This document shows positions 36,043 through 45,601 of a DNA stretch of 64,000 nt, piece after piece; position 1 is the first letter of the stretch, and every line of letters starts with the position of its first letter. The stretch spans positions 124,001-188,000 of the forward strand of contig NC_037312.1 in NCBI RefSeq assembly GCF_000143535.2. The letters are read 5' to 3'. The position numbers and the translations under genes were made by a program. Origin of the DNA: Botrytis cinerea B05.10 (taxonomy: Eukaryota > Ascomycota > Leotiomycetes > Helotiales > Sclerotiniaceae). Under the pieces are notes generated by a model that did not search any database, was not told where the DNA came from, and worked only from the letters and a program-made list of their open reading frames with translations.

Positions 36043-38934
36043 TTACGACTCTGGTTGAGAACTCCGACCAGCAAGCCTTCCACTGCGTCTCTCTCCAGGA
36101 ATAACTTCACGTATTCTTCTTGAACCTCTTGGTCGCCCAGGGAGACCTCGACTGTTGGAAAGGCCACCTCTCATTACGCCCGTAACTCCCTCGTTCTCGT
36201 CTCTTTCGTCGTTCAATCTCCTATCTTGTCCCGTGAGTTCGCGTCTTCTTCGTTTTACACGTCTGGTTCCTTGGGGAGAGGGGGCAGGGCTCGGGGGTTG
36301 GGGCGATGGAGGGGGAGTAGCATCTTCACCGCTGGTGTCTGTAGAGAATCCCAGCATTCCTTCTTCTTCATCGGCTGAAGCATATTTTCGTTTCTGTCCA
36401 GCTGCCGGTTCTACAGAGGCTACATAATAGTACGATTTTTCACCATAAGCCGATTCTTTAGAGATGACATCAGTGAAAGCGCGTTGATGTTGATGCCAAA
36501 TTTCTTTCTGATGTCGACGGTACCAATCATGGAATTCGTCGTCAGTCATTTCGAGGAGGAGTGAAGCTTCGATGAGAACGGAGTGATCATCCCATGGCAA
36601 TCTCCCGACAAGAGCTTGTTCGACAGGGTTTTCAGTAATCAGATGGCATTCGGCAGCAAACCCTGGAATTTCGTGTTGTCCATCCCACGTGACTGTCTTG
36701 TTGAAGATTGGCTTCAAGTTGCTGTGGGCATCCCTCAGGTCTTGGTACTTCATGCCATTCTCGAGGATCGGATCCAAGGTTCCATCATTTCTTTTCTTCA
36801 CAGCCGTATATGGAACAATTGTGGCTGCGAACGGCTCATCCCCGTACGCGTCCATGTATGGCCGGATAGAGGTAGGGTTCCCTCCAGCTACGAGTGCCCA
36901 CGAGTTATTCCGTCCATTCATGTACTGATCGGACTTCGTCAAGTTGGTGTAACTCTGGTGTCGTCTCTTAGCTGTGATATCATGAAAGAATCCATGATCG
37001 AAGATCATCTTGCCCTTGCCAAGCGTACTTTCAGCCAAGGTTCTCCAGTCTGTATCGTTCAGAGCGGAAGGTTTAACCCTTCCGTGTACGACTTCAGTTT
37101 GCGACGTATTCTCACCATTTTCGTCATGGGAATGTACGACGTACGCTGTAATGTGATCCGCTACCTTGTAGTCGGATACGGTATACAGGTCCCTAGCATT
37201 TCCATGCACAAAGGTGCGATCAAAGTCTTCCTCTGCTTGGATGATGAGCGCAGGGAATGGTACCGTCACCAAGCGGTACTCCTGATCCATGCGTTGTTTA
37301 GCCACTTCTCTCCAAAGCATCAGGTCTTGTCTGCAGCCTTGCTGCCAAGGGGCGTAGTAGCAGTGATGAGCGAAGCCAAGTCCCTGCTTTTCGTACCGGT
37401 TGTGGTGACAATACATTTTTATCGATGCAGACACAGAATCGGAACATCGGTCCATCAACATAGTGAGGATTGGATCAGTAGCCAACGCTCTTCGTCTACC
37501 TACTTCATGAACTTTTGTGAGGGTGGCGGGTGGCTCCAGTTCGAACGCTGGCTCACTAGCTGAGGGATTTAAGGGTCGAAACTTCAAAACTCCAAGGATC
37601 CTCTTCTTCCTTTCCTTGTTCGCGCCTTCGTTTAGCTTGAACCAGGCGAAGTACTTGTCGTGTATCCGCACGTCGTCGATACGGTCCCTGCGTTTATACA
37701 CAGTTTTGAGACGGTGGACAAGATACTCGCTCTTCACTCGAGTAGTTTTGAGGCCTAGCACGTTCGCTAGGTGGCGGAGGTGGAAGTTGCAAAGTCCTTC
37801 AGGTCTGCGCGGAATTAATTCGGCCATGGTCATCCAGCCGATTTGTTTGGCCACGAATTTTTCTTTCAAGGCTAGGTACCAGTCCTTTGATACTAGAGCC
37901 TCCGGTGGGCATTTGCACGATTCGGGCTGTTCCACATTTTCTGCCTCCTCCTCACTTCCCAATGGTGCAGCTTGTCTCACGATCCACTTATCCATCAAGC
38001 AATTTTGTCGCGGCTCTTTGTCTTCTTCAGCCACTGTGACTCCCAATCTTGACCATCTCTCCAGGTTTGCGATCACTTCCTCATTGGGAGGTGGAGATGG
38101 TATGGCACTGAATTCAATGTGTGAGTCTCCTGCCGGTGGGACGTCTTCCGAGTAGTCGGAACTTTCCTCTCCAAGCATTCCGACCATATTGTACTTAAGG
38201 CCAAGTTGTTTTCGACTCTCGTCATCCCACTCAAAGGCTTTAAGTTCTTGCTTAGGGTCGAGGACTTTGAAAGCCATCCTAAACTCAGAAGGCATCAAGT
38301 GTCTGTTAACCCGCACTCCAGGCTTGGGGGGGCTTGTCAGTCGGCGTATGAGCTCTCCATTGACCACTTCTAGTAACGTGTCGGGGTCAGCCAATTTGAC
38401 TACTTTGGTTAGCTCATATTGGAACCTAGTTCCGTATGTCATGATGAGGATTGTGGCGAAGGTAACGCCTTTACGAGAATGGTGCCACAGCAGGCTGAGT
38501 TTGTCGATAGCCTTTTGTCGCATGCGCCGAATCTTTTCTATTCTTGTGAGAGTCTCTTTGTTGTCGATCTTCATTTGCTTCGTCGATACATTGGCTTTGA
38601 TGTGGAGATTATCTCGAATGATGGTGATCATGGACATTTCTTTCAGGTTGTCACCGCAGTCTTTCTGAGCATCAACCCAGTTATTGAACTCTAAGTACTT
38701 GGCGTATCGTTCTTCTTCCGGAAATGTTTGGATGGCTTCATGGGCCCTCATCATTGCTAGTATAGCTTCGTTCCCTGCAGTTATTATCGCATTGTGTCGC
38801 ATGTGCTGAAGTCGTATGTCTGACACATCAATCATCATGGCCTGATCTTGTTCTTCCTCATTGCCACTAGGGGCTGGAGATTGGTTGTCTGATGAATGGT
38901 GGCCTGAACCTGTACTATTGTCTTCGTCCGACAT
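36043..38934 (-). CDS. retrotransposon ORF3, unknown protein with DNA-binding-like motifs
   Basis: 963 aa, uninterrupted, between pol and the 3' LTR. I recognise no overall family. Visible parts: Ser/Glu/Asp-rich N-terminus (1-40); a helical region about 45-250; a SAP-like motif at about 383-410 (HLRHLANVLGLKTTRVKSEY, then LVHRL); a Cys/His/Trp-containing middle region (about 470-640); and a Pro-rich tail at about 880-900 followed by the basic NLS-like RRVKRRRR. The last 35 residues carry the AT-hook core GRPRG (about 933-937). There is no signal peptide or TM segment, so an envelope protein is unlikely. The start codon lies 21 nt past a boundary palindrome. It may be translated from a spliced or internally initiated RNA, since nearly 0.4 kb of noncoding sequence separates it from pol. 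A nuclear DNA-binding role is inference. Confidence 0.85.
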   Translation of the reverse strand: MSDEDNSTGSGHHSSDNQSPAPSGNEEEQDQAMMIDVSDIRLQHMRHNAIITAGNEAILAMMRAHEAIQTFPEEERYAKYLEFNNWVDAQKDCGDNLKEMSMITIIRDNLHIKANVSTKQMKIDNKETLTRIEKIRRMRQKAIDKLSLLWHHSRKGVTFATILIMTYGTRFQYELTKVVKLADPDTLLEVVNGELIRRLTSPPKPGVRVNRHLMPSEFRMAFKVLDPKQELKAFEWDDESRKQLGLKYNMVGMLGEESSDYSEDVPPAGDSHIEFSAIPSPPPNEEVIANLERWSRLGVTVAEEDKEPRQNCLMDKWIVRQAAPLGSEEEAENVEQPESCKCPPEALVSKDWYLALKEKFVAKQIGWMTMAELIPRRPEGLCNFHLRHLANVLGLKTTRVKSEYLVHRLKTVYKRRDRIDDVRIHDKYFAWFKLNEGANKERKKRILGVLKFRPLNPSASEPAFELEPPATLTKVHEVGRRRALATDPILTMLMDRCSDSVSASIKMYCHHNRYEKQGLGFAHHCYYAPWQQGCRQDLMLWREVAKQRMDQEYRLVTVPFPALIIQAEEDFDRTFVHGNARDLYTVSDYKVADHITAYVVHSHDENGENTSQTEVVHGRVKPSALNDTDWRTLAESTLGKGKMIFDHGFFHDITAKRRHQSYTNLTKSDQYMNGRNNSWALVAGGNPTSIRPYMDAYGDEPFAATIVPYTAVKKRNDGTLDPILENGMKYQDLRDAHSNLKPIFNKTVTWDGQHEIPGFAAECHLITENPVEQALVGRLPWDDHSVLIEASLLLEMTDDEFHDWYRRHQKEIWHQHQRAFTDVISKESAYGEKSYYYVASVEPAAGQKRKYASADEEEGMLGFSTDTSGEDATPPPSPQPPSPAPSPQGTRRVKRRRRELTGQDRRLNDERDENEGVTGVMRGGLSNSRGLPGRPRGSRRIREVIPGERRSGRLAGRSSQPES

Positions 38935-38955
38935 CGTGAAAGTCTGTGTTGAATG

Positions 38956-38982
38956 TAACTTCGCGAAAAGTTTGCGAAGTTA
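38956..38982. repeat. boundary palindrome, copy 2 (between pol and ORF3)
   Basis: Same 27 bp and same orientation as copy 1. It ends 21 nt before the ORF3 ATG, in its would-be leader. Confidence 0.97.
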
Positions 38983-39346
38983 TATTTTACAGAAAAGGTG
39001 AAAGTATTTTTAAGAAAAGATATAAGAGAAGGGAATTAGTGAGAAGTAGGATTTAAAGGAGGCAAGAGAGATATTTTTGAGATAGGGAGCTGCTGAGTAA
39101 AGGGTTGTAGTGTTTTGAACCTCAAGTGAAGAGAGAAAATGGAAACTCTGTCTGCCTTTATAGAACTTTTCTAGCTCTTCTGGACTTAGATGTGGTTCTC
39201 TAAGCGATCTAATTATAAAGGCAATGAAAGGGTATAATACAAAGAGACGCATTCTTAACCCGAATAAGGAAGTTCTCGATTTCTAACAAAGACAAACGAA
39301 GTTTACCATTCTACCCTACCTTGGTGTATGGTTGACGCCCCGTCAA
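38983..39346. other. pol-ORF3 spacer of the retrotransposon
   Basis: About 0.36 kb of noncoding element sequence after the pol stop and before copy 2 of the palindrome. It could hold a splice acceptor or internal promoter for ORF3; none can be assigned with confidence. Confidence 0.5.
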
Positions 39347-42300
39347 TTACTCTAGCACTGTTGGAAAAGCGCGTCGTGTTGATGGGCTAATGGCTGGGAT
39401 TTCCACTACGACACGAGTATTGGTGTTTGTCGGTGGTGTGACATCTTGATTCTCCTGTATGTGATCTATCATGTCCTCTGTTGTCGTAAAGCGTTGAGCG
39501 ATTCGCTCGCTCCTTCTTGGATTTAGCAATGCTTCCAGAGGGTCTTCAAGTTCATCTTCAGTGATATCTCCCGTATCCTCTTCTTCTCCTCCGACTGGGA
39601 TGTATTCTCCCTCTCTCTTGACGAACTTCTTAAGGCGGGCTCCTGAATAAGTCCCATCAATTGGAGTTCCATCCATTTCTTCCAGAATGTAAGTGCTCTT
39701 GTTCGGTAAGACTTTGTTTACACGGTATGGACCAAGCCATCGGTATCCAAGTTTCCTTTCTCTAGACATGTCGATTTTCGACTGCGGATCAAATTGAAGA
39801 ACTATATCCCCTGCAGTGATTTTCTTGTCAATCACATTGTTGTCTTTGTCAAAACGCGCCTTTCCGTCCAGACGATATCGTTTCTTGCGCATTACCGCTT
39901 CCTCCATGTCTAAATCGTGCATTTCTAACTGGCGAAGACGTAACGCCAAGAGATCTTCACGGGAAGTAACCTTTTCCCAATCTAAAACTCTCCATGTGCT
40001 ATATTGCGTTTCTATGGGTAACACCGGGTGGCGTCCATAGATCACATAGAATGGAGTCAGATTGGTCGGTCGGTGTGTGGTCACCCTGTCAGCAAACAAC
40101 ATTGCGTCCAAGTGACGCAGCCATCCGCTTTTACCATCCATCACCTTTGCCAGTCCGTCAGCTATGGGTCTGTGTCCTCGTTCAATTTGGCCGTTTGCTT
40201 TCGAGTTGTAGGCGGAGATCTGCACCCGTTTGATCCCATACTTTCTCAAGAAATATTCGACGTGTGCCTTGTTTTCGGGTCCTCCGTCCACAGAAACCTT
40301 GCCAAAGACTGAATGCCTACAAACGACATTCCAAATGAAAGCAGCGACGGCTTGCGACGTCGCATTTCTCAATGGCTTGGCTTCGATCCAACCTGATAAA
40401 TCATCTCGTAAAGAAACAAGGTATTTGTAGCCGTTATCCGGGGGCATGTACATGATATCTAAGCCGCATTTTTGCCAACAGGTGCTCACCCACGTAGGGT
40501 GCAGGGGTTCTTCTTGGACATTGGGTTGTCGTTTCTGGCAATTGGGGCAGGATTTGACGAATCGTTTGACATCTTCATACATTCCATTCCAATAATAGAG
40601 CTTGTGTACCTTGTCAAATGTGCTTTCAACCCCTTTGTGACCGTACGCTTCGTGCAAGTTACCGATTAGTGATGTCCTTTGTTGTTGCTCATCGATAACC
40701 TTGCGGTGCGGTGTATCACGAGTCCCATTTCTGTATAAACACCCCTCACGTACGGAGAATCCTAAGGCACGCTTTTTGAATTTCGAAAATTCTTGGCTTG
40801 TCATGCCTTCGGGACGCTGCAGACTGGTTAGATATTGAGCGATCTTTCGGCTCTCACTATTGTATCCCTTGTCCAATTCGTAACTTCGCGAAAAGTTTGC
40901 GAAGTTATGTATAGTAGAAACATCTTCCACATTGTTGAGTTGATCTGCAATCCACTCATCAATGTCTTCCTCCTTATCTTCCTCAGATACATCAGAGAGT
41001 GTGGCTGGTCTTCTTGAAAGTCCGTCAGCAGCAGTGTGGGCTGTGCCTTTAACATGTCGCACTTCAAAGTCGAATAGCCTAATCCACGCGATCCATCGAG
41101 TGACCAGAGCTCCGGGGAGGTCTGTTGCCGCTCGATTCAGTTGGGCAACTAAGACTTTGGCATCTGTTTCCAGAACGAAGTGTATCCCGTATAGATCGAA
41201 TCTACATTTTCGAAGAGCTTTTAACACTCCTCTACACTCCCTTTTTGTCGCATCATAGTTCTTTTCGGCGTCATTCCATAGTCCACTCTCAAAGCGCGCA
41301 ACGGTGCGTTTTCCTCCAGATTCTTGTCCTAAGTGTGCTCCCCATCCATCGATGCTAGCGTCCACTCCGAGGACAATTTGTCCAACAATCATCGTATCTC
41401 CATAGTCTAAAGGCATCAGGGTTGGAGGCTTGATTAAGTTCTCCTTCAGCGACTTCATCGCTTGTTCTTGTTCAATTGTCCATGAGAATTCAACATCCTT
41501 CTTGAGCAAGCGATACAATGGTTCCGCTTTCTGTGCAAACTTTTCAACCCATATCCTGTAGTACACGCAGACACCTAGAAACATTCGGACTTCTGTTGCT
41601 GATTTGGGTTCTGGCCAGTCAAGGATCTTTTTGATTTTGGCTTCCACAGGCTTTCGTCCTTCTGATCCAACTACATAGCCTACCACTTCCATTCCATCAT
41701 AGCACCACTTGGACTTTGCACCAACAGCACAGCCTGCGCGCTCAAGGCGTTCAAGGGTTTTATCAATTGCTTGGATATGTTCTAGAACGAACTTTCGCAC
41801 ACCCGGTACTATTTCTTTGTTGTCATATACCGTTTTCGGTCCTTTGATGCCGATATCGTCCAGAAAGGATATTGCCACTGACGGAGTCAAATCACCAAGA
41901 ATTTTCATAATGATACGACAGAATTGAGCTACCGAGTTGGTTGCTCCTTGGGGAAGTGTAGTGTATCGGAGGAGGCCAAGCGGGGTCTGGAAAGCTGTTA
42001 AGTCTCTGCTCTCGAGAGCCAGAGGTATCTGATCATAACCAGAAAAGAAGTCGATTAGTGAAGCTACCGTGCAGCCTGCAAAATTTTCCGCAAAAGCATC
42101 TGCATCAGGAGGTAGATTCGCATCTCGAATCGTGTGTCGATTCAGCTCTACCACAGCATTGATGATTCGATAGGCGCCTGGGGTCTTCTTTTTCACCAAG
42201 AACCACGGATTACGATAAGGCCCATCGCATGGTTCGAAGACTCCTTGCTTTATTCTATCTCTAAGCATAGTAGAAACCACTTCCACTAAGGCTTTTGGAA

Positions 42301-43006
42301 CTGGGAAACCAGGAGTTTGCCAAGCCTCATGGGGAACAGTTCGAATTCTTTGTGGTGGGGCTACGTCCTCTTGTACCCGTCCAGCATGTGTCCAGTCGAA
42401 TGCTAAGGCCCCTTCTCGATTGAGGAGGCAGGCCATCAGCATGTCTCTTTCCAAATCCGTCAAAAGATCTCCGCAATCAATCGCCTTTGTTCTTTCTGGA
42501 GTGAGCCGATACCCTTCAGGTTCTTTGTTGAAGCGGGGTATAAGAAACTCTTTCCATCTCCCGGATGGCTCTTGATACGGATTTCTTAACTGATCACGCT
42601 CAAACCAATCGTCTCTTCCGCCAGGGGGTTCTCCAGTGATGTTACATGGTTGATTCGAGGGGCGGACCTTCGTAGCTTTGTTCTTGTACATTGTATTTAC
42701 TTGTTCCACATCGTCATTCACGATGTGAATATTGAACAATTCTTCGAAGGTTTGAGAGGATATAATGTGTTTTCCTTCATCTGACCTTTCTAACATGTTG
42801 AAGCAGAACTCCTGAAATTCGGTACTAAGGGAAGCATATATTCTTGCAAAATGCTCTGTCTTGCCATCGTCATAACTTCGCGAAAAGTTTGCGAAGTTAC
42901 GAGAACTGGGGGAATTGGGGAAATTGCCGACACATTGTCCCCTCAATGTGTCAGTGCCTAGTTTTCCGATTGCATCACTGTCTGAAACTTCTGCCCAGCA
43001 CTCCAA
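39347..43006 (-). CDS. pol: retrotransposon Pol: reverse transcriptase, RNase H, integrase
   Basis: 1219 codons in the -1 frame to gag, with no ATG at its start (first usable codon is TTG), so it must be made by frameshift as a Gag-Pol fusion. Residues below count from 43006. RT: LPQG (351-354) and active site FLDD (381-384), where Phe replaces the commoner Tyr of YxDD. RNase H: D549, E590, D615 and D661. Integrase: H785-x4-H790 and C820-x2-C823 zinc site, then catalytic D850, D907 and E942, with the last two 35 residues apart. The C-terminal GPY/F-like motif is WLGPYRV; no chromodomain follows. Boundary-palindrome sequence is translated in frame as NFANFSRSY at 37-45 and again at 701-709, between RNase H and integrase. 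All catalytic residues are present, so the copy looks competent. Confidence 0.95.
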   Translation of the reverse strand: MECWAEVSDSDAIGKLGTDTLRGQCVGNFPNSPSSRNFANFSRSYDDGKTEHFARIYASLSTEFQEFCFNMLERSDEGKHIISSQTFEELFNIHIVNDDVEQVNTMYKNKATKVRPSNQPCNITGEPPGGRDDWFERDQLRNPYQEPSGRWKEFLIPRFNKEPEGYRLTPERTKAIDCGDLLTDLERDMLMACLLNREGALAFDWTHAGRVQEDVAPPQRIRTVPHEAWQTPGFPVPKALVEVVSTMLRDRIKQGVFEPCDGPYRNPWFLVKKKTPGAYRIINAVVELNRHTIRDANLPPDADAFAENFAGCTVASLIDFFSGYDQIPLALESRDLTAFQTPLGLLRYTTLPQGATNSVAQFCRIIMKILGDLTPSVAISFLDDIGIKGPKTVYDNKEIVPGVRKFVLEHIQAIDKTLERLERAGCAVGAKSKWCYDGMEVVGYVVGSEGRKPVEAKIKKILDWPEPKSATEVRMFLGVCVYYRIWVEKFAQKAEPLYRLLKKDVEFSWTIEQEQAMKSLKENLIKPPTLMPLDYGDTMIVGQIVLGVDASIDGWGAHLGQESGGKRTVARFESGLWNDAEKNYDATKRECRGVLKALRKCRFDLYGIHFVLETDAKVLVAQLNRAATDLPGALVTRWIAWIRLFDFEVRHVKGTAHTAADGLSRRPATLSDVSEEDKEEDIDEWIADQLNNVEDVSTIHNFANFSRSYELDKGYNSESRKIAQYLTSLQRPEGMTSQEFSKFKKRALGFSVREGCLYRNGTRDTPHRKVIDEQQQRTSLIGNLHEAYGHKGVESTFDKVHKLYYWNGMYEDVKRFVKSCPNCQKRQPNVQEEPLHPTWVSTCWQKCGLDIMYMPPDNGYKYLVSLRDDLSGWIEAKPLRNATSQAVAAFIWNVVCRHSVFGKVSVDGGPENKAHVEYFLRKYGIKRVQISAYNSKANGQIERGHRPIADGLAKVMDGKSGWLRHLDAMLFADRVTTHRPTNLTPFYVIYGRHPVLPIETQYSTWRVLDWEKVTSREDLLALRLRQLEMHDLDMEEAVMRKKRYRLDGKARFDKDNNVIDKKITAGDIVLQFDPQSKIDMSRERKLGYRWLGPYRVNKVLPNKSTYILEEMDGTPIDGTYSGARLKKFVKREGEYIPVGGEEEDTGDITEDELEDPLEALLNPRRSERIAQRFTTTEDMIDHIQENQDVTPPTNTNTRVVVEIPAISPSTRRAFPTVLE
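40881..40907. repeat. boundary palindrome, copy 3 (inside pol, RNase H/integrase boundary)
   Basis: Identical 27 bp, same orientation, translated in frame within pol at residues 701-709, after the RNase H domain and an acidic linker and before the integrase zinc domain. Confidence 0.97.
42873..42899. repeat. boundary palindrome, copy 4 (gag/pol junction)
   Basis: Identical 27 bp, same orientation, about 58 nt past the gag stop and within the first 45 codons of pol. Confidence 0.97.
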
Positions 43007-43009
43007 ACA
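42958..43009 (-). other. gag-pol overlap with required -1 frameshift
   Basis: The pol frame is closed upstream by TAG at about 43010-43012 and gag ends with TAG at 42958-42960. The shift must therefore occur within about 50 nt. The best candidate on the element strand is GGAAAAC immediately before the gag stop (codons GAA AAC TAG). It lets the AAC-decoding tRNA re-pair on AAA but is not a canonical X-XXY-YYZ heptamer. Confidence 0.55.
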
Positions 43010-45465
43010 CTAGCTTGAGTTTCTCTGTCATCATCCACGACTGTAAGGTATTGTGCACCATCCCTGTATGTAAAGCTAACCTCTCCTGCAATAAACCATG
43101 GCATACCTAGCAATAGTTCGTTGCGAGCGTTTTCCATAACGTAAATATTGATCACATTCGAGACTCCTCCCAATGCAACACGAACGTCTCTACAAATTCC
43201 TCTTAGATTTAAGGAGTCTGCACTGATGCCCACAATGGTTGTCTGGACTGGGCTGATGGGTAGATTAAGTTTTCTAGCCAAAACAGAGTCGATCAGGTTG
43301 ATCGTGGATCCTGAGTCCGGGATCGCATTGACTGGACCTAGGCCGTTGACACTAACTTTAACCTTCGGGAGGCTTTCTCTATCTTCATTTGTAGTGTATA
43401 CTAAGTCGGTGTGGTTTACTTGCTCCGGGGCTTCAGGTCGAAGATTAGTAGGAAGTCGGTTGATGGCATTAATCAAGTGGCTGTTCAACTCTGAAGGCAT
43501 AGTAGGATCGCCTACTCTGGTTGTCCATCTTTTCCAAATGGCTGGACATTCCCTGAGTATCAGTCCTAGAGACACGTTAATAGTTGATGAGAGAATGTCT
43601 CTATCAAGCTCTTCTATACTGCCGAAGGTATTCGTCATGAGCCTAGGCATCATTCTCTTCCTTGGTTTCTTTGTCTTGTCAACAACCCTTTCATAGATAA
43701 TCTCTGGTTCGTTGGGGTCTTGGATATCCATGGGTTCAGTATCTGGCTCAGCCCCATTGTGGCTAAGAGTATCTTCCTCAGGAGACATCAAGTGAGCATA
43801 TTTAAGAACCTTCGAAGCAAGAGTAGAATTCTGATTCTTCGCGCTCTTGACAGGTGGTTTGTGAACCTTACTAGGACCGTGTGGAGGTCGGCCGCGTTTC
43901 CTAGGTTCAGAGCTGACCGCATTAACATATTCTCCTATAGTGAAATTTTCTGGGCTGTCGACATTGAGAACTTCTGCGGTATATATATCTTCAATTAGCT
44001 GTACTTGCTCCACTTCTCTCTGTGGTTGGTCCCATCCGTTTGACTTAGCTCTCAAGCTCACTGCCTTAGCAAGGGAACCTTGAGTCTTGTGGTCGTGAAT
44101 GATAGGTGAGGGATTCTCCTTTGTATCCTTTGGTCCCCAAAACAGCTCGCCATATTGATTATGATGTATATATCCATAGTCAATGTACTCTTTGAAGACA
44201 GGACAGTCCTTTTTGAAACTGTGATCTTCTTTCCCAGGGTATTGGTTTTGGCAAAAGTAACAATATCTCCTCTGAGCGACATTGACATATTCTACACTGT
44301 CGTCCATACCATCTTGCACATTGTTCGAGCCCAGAGAGGGGTAGTATGTTGACATTTGGGGTCGCGTAGCAAGAGGGATTCTGTAGTTCGAATGGGGGTC
44401 AAGTATCTGCACTTTTCCTTCCGTTCTCTTGGGAGCTTTCTCTTGTTGGGTTATTGCAGAAAAGCTCTCAAGCATTTTCGTGATTTGCTCGATACTGTCT
44501 GCCTTTGGGATGACAGGACTCTTGGCTTGCACTTTGGTTTTCTTGAATGAAGTGACAGTATCGATCAACTCTTCCAGACCCGAATCTTCCTCAGAATCGC
44601 TCACCTCGAGGATCCTAAATTGGGATTCATTGTCTGTATATTGCATTACCCATTGAAAGACTTTATCCCACTCCACTGTACCAGGTTTCTTCAGGTCTAT
44701 CTTGAGTCCAGCAATGCACTTGCGAGCAGCTCTTTTAGGGATGTTTTTCAAGAAAGTTTCAGTGACCTCGCTCTTGGTTGAAGCTTTGTCTCTAATCAAG
44801 CGTTGGGCGACTTGATTATACTGACGCGTAAAGCGTGCAAGTGCGTCAGCATTGTCTTCCCCTTCCTGTTTATATTTCTTAGCAAGACGACGAATGTAGT
44901 CTCTCGAATACATTTTCTGATGAATATCATCTGCCAAGTGCTCCTTGAGAAATGCAGGCTTGAATTTGCGTTCCCAATCCCAACCTTCTTGCTGCCACTC
45001 TTTCATGGCCTTAACATCCTCTCGAAGAGTCCTTTCCACCTGCAATGGAATTCGAAGACGGAAGTCTTCCTCGTTCATCCTGTAGTTGCGTCGGAGTTGT
45101 TCCATGCCTTCACACCACTCTGTAGCATTGGAACCTTGGAACCACGGCATTCCTTCTTGTCCGGGGAGGGGCAATGGTGGGGCATTTGCTCTGCTCAGTT
45201 GTTCCAAAATAGCAGCAAGTTGTGCAGCGCTAACGTGCCCATCTTGCGGGAACACATTGGCGCTTTGCTTCTGTTTGACAGACTCGGTTTTTCGTTGCTC
45301 CTTTACTTGTTGAGGGAGTGGTCCTTCTCCTGGAGCTTCGGGGGTGTCTCTCTGTTCCCGAGAGTTGGATGCAGTGATCGGAATTGATGTATCGGAAGCC
45401 GAATCAGAGATCGAGTCTCTCTCCCTCATTTGACCAGCCTCTCCTTCGAATTTAATGGGTTCCAT
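42958..45465 (-). CDS. gag: retrotransposon Gag-protease polyprotein
   Basis: 835 aa. The N-terminus (1-90) is hydrophilic and charged. A retrotransposon Gag/capsid domain covers about 105-290 (NATEWCEGMEQLRRNY, then W/F-rich helices). An atypical zinc knuckle is C402-x2-C405-x9-H415-x5-C421; the canonical form is C-x2-C-x4-H-x4-C. An AT-hook-like RKRGRPP lies at 522-528. The C-terminal aspartic protease has catalytic DSG at 717-719 in AIPDSGSTINLI and the paired ELLLGMPW near 780-790. Protease thus lies in the gag frame, not in pol. The gene follows a 0.87-kb leader and overlaps the pol frame by about 50 nt. Confidence 0.93.
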   Translation of the reverse strand: MEPIKFEGEAGQMRERDSISDSASDTSIPITASNSREQRDTPEAPGEGPLPQQVKEQRKTESVKQKQSANVFPQDGHVSAAQLAAILEQLSRANAPPLPLPGQEGMPWFQGSNATEWCEGMEQLRRNYRMNEEDFRLRIPLQVERTLREDVKAMKEWQQEGWDWERKFKPAFLKEHLADDIHQKMYSRDYIRRLAKKYKQEGEDNADALARFTRQYNQVAQRLIRDKASTKSEVTETFLKNIPKRAARKCIAGLKIDLKKPGTVEWDKVFQWVMQYTDNESQFRILEVSDSEEDSGLEELIDTVTSFKKTKVQAKSPVIPKADSIEQITKMLESFSAITQQEKAPKRTEGKVQILDPHSNYRIPLATRPQMSTYYPSLGSNNVQDGMDDSVEYVNVAQRRYCYFCQNQYPGKEDHSFKKDCPVFKEYIDYGYIHHNQYGELFWGPKDTKENPSPIIHDHKTQGSLAKAVSLRAKSNGWDQPQREVEQVQLIEDIYTAEVLNVDSPENFTIGEYVNAVSSEPRKRGRPPHGPSKVHKPPVKSAKNQNSTLASKVLKYAHLMSPEEDTLSHNGAEPDTEPMDIQDPNEPEIIYERVVDKTKKPRKRMMPRLMTNTFGSIEELDRDILSSTINVSLGLILRECPAIWKRWTTRVGDPTMPSELNSHLINAINRLPTNLRPEAPEQVNHTDLVYTTNEDRESLPKVKVSVNGLGPVNAIPDSGSTINLIDSVLARKLNLPISPVQTTIVGISADSLNLRGICRDVRVALGGVSNVINIYVMENARNELLLGMPWFIAGEVSFTYRDGAQYLTVVDDDRETQASVWSAGQKFQTVMQSEN

Positions 45466-45601
45466 TTTGTCTGAAATGATTCTTTCCTTCTTTTTCTAAT
45501 GTTTTATTCTTGATCGGTTGTTGCAGGTTGCAATCTTGGAAGGGTAGCAAGACTTTATACCGTTGTTTTCGTACAACTTCGGAGTCTTTTACCCTTCTTC
45601 A

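Noticed and set aside
36583..37563. 326-codon plus-strand open frame
   Set aside because: It lies fully antisense to retrotransposon ORF3, shows no domain, and is explained by the codon bias of the real gene. Other long plus-strand frames across 37.5-45.4 kb were rejected for the same reason.
36043..38934. ORF3 as an envelope gene
   Set aside because: The position fits, but there is no signal peptide, transmembrane segment or fusion-like hydrophobic stretch.
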